From positions 4,972-50,796 of the forward strand of contig JH152942.1 of assembly GCA_000226015.1 (NCBI GenBank): a stretch of 45,825 bases of DNA, written 5' to 3'. Every line of letters starts with the position of its first letter. Positions within the stretch are counted from its first letter, which is position 1. Origin of the DNA: Mnemiopsis leidyi. Taxonomy: Eukaryota > Ctenophora > Tentaculata > Lobata > Bolinopsidae. A program made the translations under genes and the position numbers. The notes below the pieces were generated by a model that was given only the letters and a program-made list of their open reading frames with translations, had not been told where the DNA came from and did not search any database. This document shows positions 33,301 through 43,148 of this stretch, in pieces.

Positions 33301-34589
33301 TCTCATAAACACATTGAAATTAGCTATTACACATTGAGATAAGCTATTTCACTATGAGATGAGCTATTTGAATAATTGTATATTTATTGATAGAACATTT
33401 ACCTCTGGAACTGAACATTGTCCATCATCCATGCAATTGTATGCAGCTGAATCGCTGCTTTTTAAAGCAGTTCTAAGTGCAGCTGTTAAACCATCAATAC
33501 AACTATCTGATCCAGATAGCCCAATACTCGCAGCAAGCGAATAGGATGTCGGTGTAGTTTTTTCTGAAATATCAATGTGAAATCTCTCTCTTTCTCTGAG
33601 CTTACATTTGTGACTTTTTGCATGGCTTACAAGCTTGTCCATTTAACAATATAAAAAATCATTAGACTCCACAGACAACTCCACAACAAACTTTTATTGG
33701 ACTGTTTCTTTGTAAACTCACCAGAACAGGGGGGTAGGTCACCAAGTGGGTTAGTTGATGACATGTGGGACCATTCAGCATTTGAAACATTACAGGTCAC
33801 CTCATATGATGATGCAAGAGTTGTACTGTTGAACCCAAAATATTGGTCGCTTGGACATGTGTAAGTACAGGATACTGGTGAAGCAGATGTGTTGCAGCTC
33901 ATTGTACCAAAACCAGCGTCAAGTGTCGGACAAGTCACGATATTCAAATCTGAATTATTCTGTGTATTTTAAAATGTCTATTGGTTGGTTCCCGTCGTAA
34001 CGCCCCCGAAAAACGTGCCCCACAACATTTCATCCCACAGATTTTTCTCAGCGACCCTAGCCCTAACCCTTACCCTTACCCCAACCCCAACCCTAACGAA
34101 GCTGTCTGTTGTGAAGCAGGATGTCATCGGGGCAACATCTCTGGGTTACAACGTTTTGGGACAGGACGTTGGCCACCCTATTGGTCAGGTATGATAAACT
34201 TAAAGGTATGATAGATAAATTGATATAATCACACAAAGAAGCAAGGTCAAAGTCAAAACTTTCATAACTCACCAACACAGGAGACATTTTGATCAAAAGA
34301 TTTATCGCTTTGGCAAGTTATCTTGTCAGGTCCTTCCCTCTGGAAGCCATCAGCACATGCAATTTTCAACACCGTCGTATAGAGCACCCTGTTTCAAAAA
34401 TTATCATTTAAATGTTTTCCAAAATCTGTGAGATGTAAGAAAAATACTTGAAACTCTTACAATGATATATACTCATCTGTAATAAAGGACGAAAATACGA
34501 TCTGAATCTGGAATCTTACTTTTCTGGTGCTAGTTTATTGTCAGTAGTGTAGATAGTTGAGTTAGCAATATCTGGGACTGGGCAGTAAA
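30375..34589 (-). CDS. Sushi/ephrin-receptor-like single-pass membrane receptor, copy 1 (10 exons seen, 5' end missing)
   Basis: Minus-strand exons, 5' to 3': 34589-34520, 34388-34273, 33949-33722, 33563-33403, 33243-32982, 32675-32520, 32314-32150, 31975-31814, 31659-31560, 30525-30375 (stop 30375-30377). All junctions are GT/AG and in phase, giving 522 residues. In order: a sushi domain (YCPVPDIANST to QNVSCV); a six-Cys sushi-like domain (TCPTL to PPCS); a Cys-containing domain with a polybasic site KKRKKR; a cysteine-rich ephrin-receptor/TNFR-like module (CPMGQYEKDGVC to ESDCT); two sushi-like domains; a transmembrane helix (AAAIAGGVIGVLVVIATIIVV); and a cytosolic tail with Pro-rich motifs (PPPLPTR, PPPIP) that could bind SH3 domains. 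Most domain exons are phase 1-1. No signal-peptide exon was found between 34590 and 35145. It is a paralogue of the gene at 35146-38909. Confidence 0.8.
34053..34097. repeat. Degenerate telomere-like CCCTAA tract in an intron
   Basis: ccctagccctaacccttaccc followed by ccaaccccaaccctaac: seven CCCTAA/CCCTTA/CCCCAA-type units inside an intron of receptor copy 1. It is embedded in about 190 bp (34005-34195) of sequence that looks repetitive and more GC-rich than the intron around it. Confidence 0.6.
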
Positions 34590-35145
34590 CTGAAATAAAG
34601 TCAGTTTATTGTCTTATTTTGTACAGTAAAGAGGGAGTATCTAGATACTTAATGATGAACTTCTTTTCAAAAGTAATAGTCGGATCACTTTCTAGTAAGT
34701 TATTATGTTTTATGATGAGAAATGTTTGTGCCATGAGTAAGGGGTGATTGTCAGTTGTTTAATCTTTTCTTTGTCATATTCAGCATTCCTGATGATATTT
34801 GTTATGTCAGTAGGTAATATATTCTAACTAATTAAGCAAAATAATCATAATTCTTGCAGAAACTAACACTGAATAAAATTTGAAATCGTTTAATTCTTCA
34901 TAAAATAACTCATGAATTTATCAATTTAAGTCTAGTTCAAGATTTCAGATACAGATTCTAATGTCAAAAAAGAAATCCATTGACAAACCTCAAACCCAAA
35001 TAATAAGTTTACAAATAAATTGCTCAATCTCAATTAAAGTTGACCTCGGCATCATTTAACAAAGTAAGCATTTTATAAAAGTAAAAGTGAAAATCATCCA
35101 TATAAATTTGCTCTGTGTGATATTGGAAAAATCAAATCGTCTTGA
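34590..35145. other. Between the two receptor copies
   Basis: AT-rich. I looked on the minus strand for a start codon with a hydrophobic signal sequence ending at a phase 1 donor that could begin receptor copy 1, and found none. Confidence 0.5.
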
Positions 35146-38100
35146 TTAAAAACTGGACTCCCTCTTCGTGTTGTTTGTTTCCTTCTCATCAGATCTGTAA
35201 GAGCAATAATAAGATATGTATATAGTTGCTAGCAATCGGAAGTTTGTTCGGAATATTCGACATCTGACTGTGAGTCGAAGTCGGGAGCAAGATCGTGAAC
35301 AAGGTCAGCTATTGATTTCTATTCAATTGCATTAGTCTTATTTTCTGTTGATGCTTAAATTTGAAATATGATAATAGGAACATTTCAATTTTCAGCGTGC
35401 TACCGATCATCTGCATCTGGTAGATTGTATGTCTGTTCTCCCATTCCTTTGAAGATGCCTTCCAGATCCGTGTCTAATTTTGACATTACTGGGTTAACCA
35501 CTGCTGCTTTGTAGCCCTGTTTTCTCCTGTAAACATTCATATCCAAATTCGAAATTTAGATTCGGGGCGGCGGATGACAACACCTCAGGATTTGACTGAA
35601 TCACTCAAAACTAAGAAATGTGCTCTATCTAGTATCTATTTTATAACATTGTACAACATTGTTTACCTCTCGCCGGAGATGCAGCATAGGAAGTAAATAA
35701 GTACCATTGAAATTGTAAACAGTATTGTCCCTCCAACGATTATTCCGAGCAAGATAATAATGGAAACTGAAATAAAGTTATAAAACTACCCAAGTAACAA
35801 ATTAAGAGTCGGGAACTCTGAATATGAGTACTACACTGTAGCACTGCTGCCTATTGATAACTAAATATTATAACTAAACATTATAACCACAACTTGCAGA
35901 ATATCGTACCTTTGTCGCAGTATAAAGAAATGTTCTGGCCTGCCATCATGCAGGTTTCAGTATCTGTACTGTTATCACAAGTGAAATTTACTGACTGTTT
36001 GTACGCAACCAATGAATCAACTTTTATAGATTTGTCTGTCACCGTCATACTGTCACTAATGTGAACCACTTTGCACATTTCTGAAGATTTTTGAAAGAAT
36101 CTCAGACTGGTTGAGTAATTTACATTCAATTTACAACAGTCATGGTTATCATATTAAACATTTTGATGTTGTAATAATGTCATGATTTGAAAACTATTTC
36201 AGCACTACAAATTGAATATATTCATTGATGTACTGATGATGTACAAAAACAAACGCGTTATACCTTACGATGATATAAAACTTTCATTTATTAATCTCAA
36301 TGATTATTCCTGTCAGACCAAAATTGAGAAAATATTTTTTTTAAGTGAAAAAATAGCCTAAAAAACACTTACTGTGACACTGAGGAAAGTCTGGTTTGAA
36401 AATATCAAGTTCGCCGCATGGCCGAGTGTCCAACACATTGTGCTGGATTGAATAGTTGCTGTTACAGTATGTTCGGACTACTGTTGTGTTACTGATTTTG
36501 TATCCTGGTGCCGGGAAGCTATATCCATTTGCAAAGTCAGGTACTCTGCACAATTCTGAAGTTGTTGAGTTTTAGTTTAATGGATTTGAGGAAAGGATTC
36601 AACATCCTTTTTCAGACTGCAACTTAGATATAAATATTAAGATCTCTTCATTCTAGGAAGCCATAGATTTTTAAGCAACCCATTCTGTCTGTAAATTATT
36701 ACATTTTTGTTAGGCGACTCACATGCTTTATGCCGTTTCATGAAAGTTTTAAACGAACCTGTGCAGTCAGATTCACTGTCTGCCCCTGTTGTGATAGTCT
36801 TCAGAGAATTTGGGCAATCCGTACATTTTGTACTTCCAACAGCATTAGAGTACGTATTTACGGGACATTCGGTACAAACACCATCTTTCTCATATTGACC
36901 CATAGGGCACTTAACTGTGGATTGTGGAATTGATTCAACATTAACTTTCAATGCGAGCAAATTTAGTGCCACTCGCAGTTGTCACATTATATGGCAATAG
37001 ATATGGCTTATCGCCAAAAGTGGAAGAGCAGCCCGGAAAAGAGGAACTTACCACAAATAGTGCCAACATATCCTGCACCTGAGGCACATCGGGCAGTGGG
37101 ACCACTGACATCAGCTGTGTCCGCGGTCAGATCTATTGCCCTCTTTCTGCCTGAAGAAATGCAAATGCTTCTTGATCTATAGATTTTCTGTTTGCCAATA
37201 ACGGAGATGAACTGTCAAAATAATTTTTGGTTCCTCTGATTAGTGATACAGTTATCTAGATGCTTATTCTCACGTTTTACAGTATTCACAGATAGTTTGA
37301 AGGTTTTGCTCTGGACATCAGCTGCTATCTGGGCGTTAAAGGTATCCACTGGAGATCCCAAATTTCCAGTTTGATTTATATAGTATGTTATCTTCAGTGA
37401 GGTTTCACTACTGCTGCACTTTACCTATGAAGTATGAATTTTCAACTCAGTACAACTTATGTTTTCGAGCCACGATAATTTTCTACGATTTGTCAACAAT
37501 CGGAGAAATTCACTATTTTTTCGAATGAAGGAATATGTATCTAAATAAAGGGTAAAATAAGAGCGAGTAATAGCCAGTTTATTATTGCATCATAGCTCTG
37601 GTATCATGGCAATAGTATCAAAACAGTGCTTATAAACAGTGTAAGCTTTTTTTGTGATGCAAAATATAATTTCCACAGAGTTTCCTGAGCTAAGTTTATT
37701 TGTATTTAGCAGGGCAGGTTAAGAGAAATACTGAAACATATTAATATAACCTCGTTTATGGTACAAGCCGGACTTTCTCCCTTTATACAGCTGTAAGCGT
37801 CACTGGCACTGGAAGAGAAATAGCTTGTCAGGGCTAACTGTGTCTTACTAAGATCCGGACAAGAGGTAGATCCCAAGAAGGTCATAGTCACAGAGGTGAG
37901 ATAAAACAATGGAGTTATAGACTCTGAAACAGTTTTGTCATCTGTGCTGAATAGTAAACAACAATTGTGATCACATTTACATTTGTGATCACATTTACAT
38001 TTGACAATGGCAAGCGGTTGCCTGAAATCCAGTTTAACATAAATGTCGGAGTTCCGATGTAACAAAATCAAACACCAGCTTTAGAAACTATTTTCTTTAC

Positions 38101-38909
38101 TTATTGTTAATGCCCCAAATGAGGTCGAAATAAATTGCTAGTTACCTGCACACTTAGGAAACTCTCCTAGCGGGTTGTCAGCAGACATGTGCGACCACTG
38201 TGCTGACATGGAATTGTTGCAAAACACACTACCACTCGTCTTTAACGTCCCATTCGTCTCGAAGTAGTATCCACTAGGGCAGCTGTGTGTACACGACACT
38301 GAACTGCCAGTCAGCTCACATTCCAACCTTCCAATCTCAACTGTCAGGACTGGACACGTGACATTGCTCAGATCTGAAGTGTGGTGTTGCTGCATGTTTA
38401 CTATGTAGTGCTTGACTGAGGTGGCCATTGATATCACACAATCTGTGTGTCATGACATTTTATATGCGTTGTAGTGCTCATGTTGAGTTGTGAATGAGTT
38501 ATGTTTAGTTCATTTACTTAGAATAAGAATTGTTTAATGCTACTTTAGGAAACATATTTTTTTCTTACCCAAGCATGCTGGTGTTGCCGAGAATGAGCCG
38601 GTTGCTAAGCAACTGACTTTCTTTTCTCCCTCATGGATATACCCTTCCTCGCAACTCACTGTTAGTTCAGTCCCATATAGAAATCTGGTTGTTGGTAACT
38701 TGAGCTAAGGGGTTTATACCTTAAATCGATATTAATATGAAGGCATTGATCATTATTTTCATAAAACTTTGGAATGACTTAAAGAGTCCAGCCTGGTTTA
38801 ACGAGTGTAAGGGAAAATAATTGTAGTTTGTCGTACTTGTTGGTGGTTATAAGTGAGCCGTTCTTTAACTTGATGATCGAATTTGTAATGTTAGGCAATT
38901 CACAAATAA
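35146..38909 (-). CDS. Sushi/ephrin-receptor-like single-pass membrane receptor, copy 2 (12 exons seen, 5' end uncertain)
   Basis: Minus-strand exons, 5' to 3': 38909-38837, about 38704-38569, 38373-38146, 37941-37751, 37424-37274, 37150-37052, 36914-36759, 36555-36373, 36080-35910, 35766-35667, 35526-35404, 35194-35146 (stop 35146-35148). Domain order matches copy 1. First comes a sushi domain (ICELPNITN to SATPACL), then a sushi-like domain (TCPVL to FPKCA, 228-bp exon as in copy 1). Then come the Cys-containing domain with polybasic KRRKR, the ephrin-receptor-like module (156-bp exon as in copy 1), two sushi-like domains, a transmembrane helix (SIIILLGIIVGGTILFTISMV) and a short charged tail without the Pro motifs. 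The join between the first two exons is unclear: the donor leaves two bases (AA) but the acceptor does not supply the expected G. Compared with copy 1 there is an extra 123-bp intron (37151-37273) exactly at the polybasic site. The signal peptide is not confirmed. Confidence 0.78.
36187..36222. mobile_element. Fragment of the palindromic MITE
   Basis: gaaaactatttcagcactacaaattgaata matches the right inner arm of the element at 9855-10110 (aactatttcaacactacaaattaaata) with two or three changes. It is a third, truncated copy, in an intron of receptor copy 2. Confidence 0.5.
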
Positions 38910-39662
38910 CTGAAAGAGTTTGATCGTTAAACAATAAAATATCATAATCGCCATCAAATGGTCTGAAGGTTTAATGTTCTTATTTAAAATTTTCAGCATT
39001 CCCGTTTCCCAACCTCCCTTCCCATAAATGAATCCGTCTTTCAAAGGATTTGATGTTACTACTAGGCATGTTGTGAAGCGACATAAACTTGGAAAGCTGA
39101 AATAAAGTTGGTTAGATATTGGAATGTCCATAAAAATCCATGAGACGGCTACAAATCATAGTAATAGTATTCAATTTCGTGAATGCAGAAATACTTTACG
39201 CAATCTGTATATAAGGGTCACGATAAGATGACATGCATGCTCAATTCTTTACACTTATGTCAATATTTTCGTATAATACATCCTCTTGATCTTAAAAACA
39301 AAATGACGAAGAGAAGCAAATGGAAATCAAGTTAAGTAATATTCACGAGGAAACAAGTGGCAATAAACACAGATTTTGTCAAAGAGTTACATTTTGACTG
39401 TAACAAATACCTATTATCAGCAAAGAAGAGATAACTATAGGCGAAAATGTAAGCTCATAAGCTGTTGCAGGAAATGAATTGTGCAAACATTTGGAAAATT
39501 GTTGGTTGCTTTGATCAAATAATTTCCAAAAGTTATACACAGTACCTTTTCGATTCTCATTGACTAGGTAGTATTATTTAAGTAAAGAGCTTCCAAAAAG
39601 CATAAAGATGAAAATTATAGTCTATTGAAATCACAAAATAATTCAGAGCTTCTACAAAAATA
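38910..39662. other. Between receptor copy 2 and SVOP-like gene; possible receptor 5' exons
   Basis: On the minus strand, a frame ending at about 39411 encodes a hydrophobic run (TFSPIVISSLLII) followed by a phase 1 donor (G|GTATTT). Joined to the first sushi exon it would read like the end of a signal peptide, but no in-frame Met is visible before an upstream stop. Another possible exon, 39096-39014, has splice-like ends but no clear domain. Neither is firm. Confidence 0.3.
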
Positions 39663-42600
39663 TCACTGGCCAGCAGCGATAGCAGGAGAGTTTTCTTGAT
39701 CTTGCTCGTTGTTATCGATTGACCCATAATAAGCTTGACGGTTGTCCTGAATCGAATCTCTGTCATCCTTCAATAAGGTTCCTCTCGTTTCATTTCTGAG
39801 AGCTAAGGTGGTTAACGCTGCTATAGACATAATGATGATGTAAGTGTAGATCGTGTACACGATGCTAACTGTGTCTATTATCAGGGTCGTTAGCACTCCA
39901 GCCGCTGCTCCAAATTTGCTGAAGCAAAAACATTTTAGTTGCGTTATCCTCCATTTTGTCGATAATATATATGACGAAAATAGGCTATGGATAATTTTGT
40001 AGTTGAATACACTCAATATTATCGGCATATCTTAAAAACGGAAGGGAATTATTCGAATACTTCATCCCTACCTTATACCGTTAACAAGCCCCACAGCAGT
40101 AGACCGTATGTAAGTAGGATAATACTCTGGGGTGTAGATCCACAACACGGCATTAAATATGCAGTAGAAAGTCAGGGCTACAAACAATTCCATGTAGATG
40201 ACGACACTTCCTAGACAGAACAACAAGACAGCAGTTCCCACCAACCCTCCCCAGGTCGAGTAGTAGAACGTAATCAACCTGCCTAGCTTGTCACATGTCC
40301 AGGGTCCTACCACGTAGCCGGGGATTGAGAGGATCGTTATTGCCAGGAAGAAGATGTACTCTGCCTGAACAGGAGGAAGTTTATGTCACGGTGGGGAAAG
40401 GTTCCTTCCAATAGTTATTCTCGTTTTGCTATTCGTACACCTTATAATCAAATAGTATGCTCTTATAGCTTTACATGCCAAAGTGTCAAGAAGTTTATCT
40501 ACCACAATATCTTTTATTTCAATTGTCCACACAACAGTTAATTTCCGGGAGAAACACACAGAAATTTGGTGCAACTACTTTACTACAATGTCAAACCCAC
40601 CAGCTTGCGTTTAAACAGTTAAATATCCTTACCCTTGTATAATTAATACAACCGTTCTCAGTAATGTATATGACGTCAAACCACTCTGACATTGAGCAAT
40701 ATCCATGAGACATCATATCTGGAACTAGAAAAAGAATACCATAACCGGTCCACATATTGCAGAGGAACAGAACTGTCAATATGACTGACGTTCTGTAACG
40801 AAATTGATGTTTTCTGGTGAAGGGGCACTCTGTTTCTCATTGTGTATTGGGTGTTTTATCCGTTAAGGTGTGATCATGAAATGTTACAGCTCAAAATCGC
40901 ATATTAGTAAATAGTAATAACCATTTGCTATAATCATTGATTAAACCATTGGGTATTCCTTGTTACAAGATGTAGGTAACCACACTAGCAGTCCTATTTC
41001 TGATTAAAATGACAAATAAATCCCTCTACTTCGCACCATGAAATCACATAGATATCATTGATATCGTGTTCCCGTTTCTGACCTGGTATGAGGCTGCTGG
41101 AACACAACCATATATTCTCCACACGTTTCATGCTTCACTGTCAGTTTACAATTGACTGGAGGTTTGGCGTTTACTTTACACATCTTGTTGACCACTTCTA
41201 GAGCTTTTTCTTCTTGCCCTGCAGAGTGGGGGGGGGGTTAACATTTAGAGAGGTTCAGTTGGAACAATTGACATGTTTTAGGTGTATAGTGTATACTAGA
41301 AATAATGTAAGGAAGTAAGGAGGGTGAAATCTATAACAACCATCTTTATCTGAACGTTACCATTGATAACGAGATAGCGTGGAGATTCCTCACAGAAGTG
41401 CAGCATGACGAGTGTAAAGATACAAGGGATGACAGTTCCAATTACTTGTATTCTCCAACCATTATCCAGCCCCATGACAAAGATAGCCAGTACACACTCA
41501 TATATACCTCCAAGTATCCACATCAAGTTCAGCAGGAACCCCGTAAAAGCTCTATCTTCTTTAGGAACAAACTCTTGGGCATAAACCACTGATACGCCAT
41601 AGCTTGCTCCGATCCCGAAACCTTAGTAGTGACATTAATAGGACCTATTCCATATAATGTAATACTGCTCTAGGTTCAAGTCAGTGAAAAATTATTGCTG
41701 CCGTTGCTGTGAACAACATAGGACGTTTTACAGGACCCGGCTTACCTATACCTTTTTGCGTGCGGTGGGAAAAATTGTTACCTGTAAATGATCTGCAGAT
41801 AATGAACATTATGTAAGATGTCGCCACTGCCGAGGCAGTTCCTGATATACAAATCAGATAATAGGCAGCCAGAAGATTTGGCCATCTTCCAAACTTGTCA
41901 GCTAGTTTTCCAGACAGTATGCTGCCTATGGCATAGAAGAAGAGAACACAGGAGGGAACGAGAGCCATCTCGATTGTACTGAGATCCCACTCACACACCA
42001 ACATTTCTGAAGGTTTAAGGTGGAGCTTAGTATAGAGATATTATCAAGTCTTTGAAATGCCGTTGATGAAAATACTCCGTTGCCTTTTCATGAATTGATA
42101 TCATAAACTATGGACGCTAAATCCCAATCCAAGAGAATCGCAAAATACATAGATAATCGCAAATAAAATGATAACAATCAGAATAGCTATAGGTTTGTAT
42201 ATTAGAAGTTCACAAAATCGCTATACTATAGTGGTCACTGGTCTTACTTATAATAACAGAAGAAAGCCATATTTCATAAGAGTCAGCAAAAGACATCATC
42301 CCCATCACCAAAATAACTTTCCATTGATACCTCCCAAATCCTATCTTCTCTATGCACTGGTTGACATCGGTAACTTCTTTTTCATCATCATCTCCCAAAA
42401 CTGGTTTAGCTTCGGAAGTTGCACCTCCTCCAACTTCTTTATCGGTACCCGGCCTCTCTGCAAACTTTAAGGGGGTTGCGATAATTTCGGAAGCCTCCCC
42501 ACCATGATCATATATTAAGTTGACCTCCCGAGGAACAGTTGATTCTTGAGGGGTTCCCAATATAGGGTCCTCTTCAGGAACTGCTCTTTTTCTCCAAAAC

Positions 42601-42704
42601 CTAAAGTTAACCATAAAACTTGCACTATTGAAACAACGTTTTGAAAAGCTTAATGCACGTGAACGACTCAAATATTCTGTGGTATTTGTGTGTACCAAGT
42701 ACAC
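39663..42704 (-). CDS. SVOP: SVOP-like major facilitator superfamily transporter (7 exons, up to 595 aa)
   Basis: Minus-strand exons: 42704-42248, 42006-41782, 41621-41361, 41218-41083, 40792-40633, 40364-40072, 39918-39663 (stop at 39663). All junctions are GT/AG and in phase. The SV2/SVOP group signature is clear: an acidic cytosolic N-terminus, then CIEKIGFGRYQWKV just before TM1. It continues with SILSGKLADKFGRW (the MFS loop 2-3 motif), ESPRYLVINGN after TM6, a long loop, and PEYYPTYIRSTAVGLVN in the second half. About twelve hydrophobic segments are expected. SVOP is a synaptic-vesicle protein of unknown substrate in vertebrates; SLC22-type transporters are a more distant alternative. 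The start is uncertain: Met at 42704 gives 595 residues, while the internal MVNFRFW (42614) gives 565, closer to SVOP. It is divergently arranged with the gene at 43149. Confidence 0.82.
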
Positions 42705-42946
42705 ACAGGGTTATATGATTTGCTTACTAATTTTACTGGGATAAAACAAGGCATGGAAATAACGTCAATTTGACATATCCTTTAGACTAGGAGAGAAGAA
42801 AGGACTCCTGGTGCAGTAATTGGAGGAACATTCTTGACTCATTCAATGCTTGTTATCCGCAGTGTGCAATCTGAAAATCATTAGATTTATGCACTCGATG
42901 TAGTGCTTTTGCTTCTTTACCACATAAGCCACATTGTATTCGGTAA

Positions 42947-43095
42947 GTTCGACACGCACGGAAGTTCGACAGCCAAAGTTCGACTAACTGTGCTCACGTC
43001 GAACTTCCGTGCGTATCGAACTACAGTTCAAGTAGCGCACGGAAGTTCGACATAGTCGAACTCTGGTCCCAGTCGAACTTCCGTGCGTGTCGAAC
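42947..43095. repeat. Four-module palindromic GTTCGAC array in a divergent promoter
   Basis: Module 1 (42947-42970, gttcgacacgcacggaagttcgac in 24 bp) is the exact reverse complement of module 4 (43072-43095). Module 2 (42998-43021) is inverted with one mismatch, and module 3 (43026-43051) is direct and more diverged. Extra GTTCGAC/GTCGAAC heptamers sit in the spacers (42978-42984, 43055-43061), giving about nine in 150 bp. The array ends 54 bp before the FBF1-like start codon and lies between two head-to-head genes. It could be a small foldback transposon or a binding-site array. Confidence 0.85.
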
Positions 43096-43148
43096 TTCAG
43101 TGTGGGAATCATCTTTTCAGCTTGTTTAACGCCATTATTAATTAGGCA

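Noticed and set aside
38865..39131. 88-codon minus-strand frame next to receptor copy 2
   Set aside because: The 3' part is a shadow of the sushi exon 38909-38837 in another frame. The 5' part may hold an exon (39096-39014), but no domain supports it.
40068..42004. SLC22 organic-ion transporter identity for the minus-strand MFS gene
   Set aside because: The CIEKIGFGRYQWK block before TM1 and the CEW-containing first luminal segment fit SVOP/SV2 better than SLC22.
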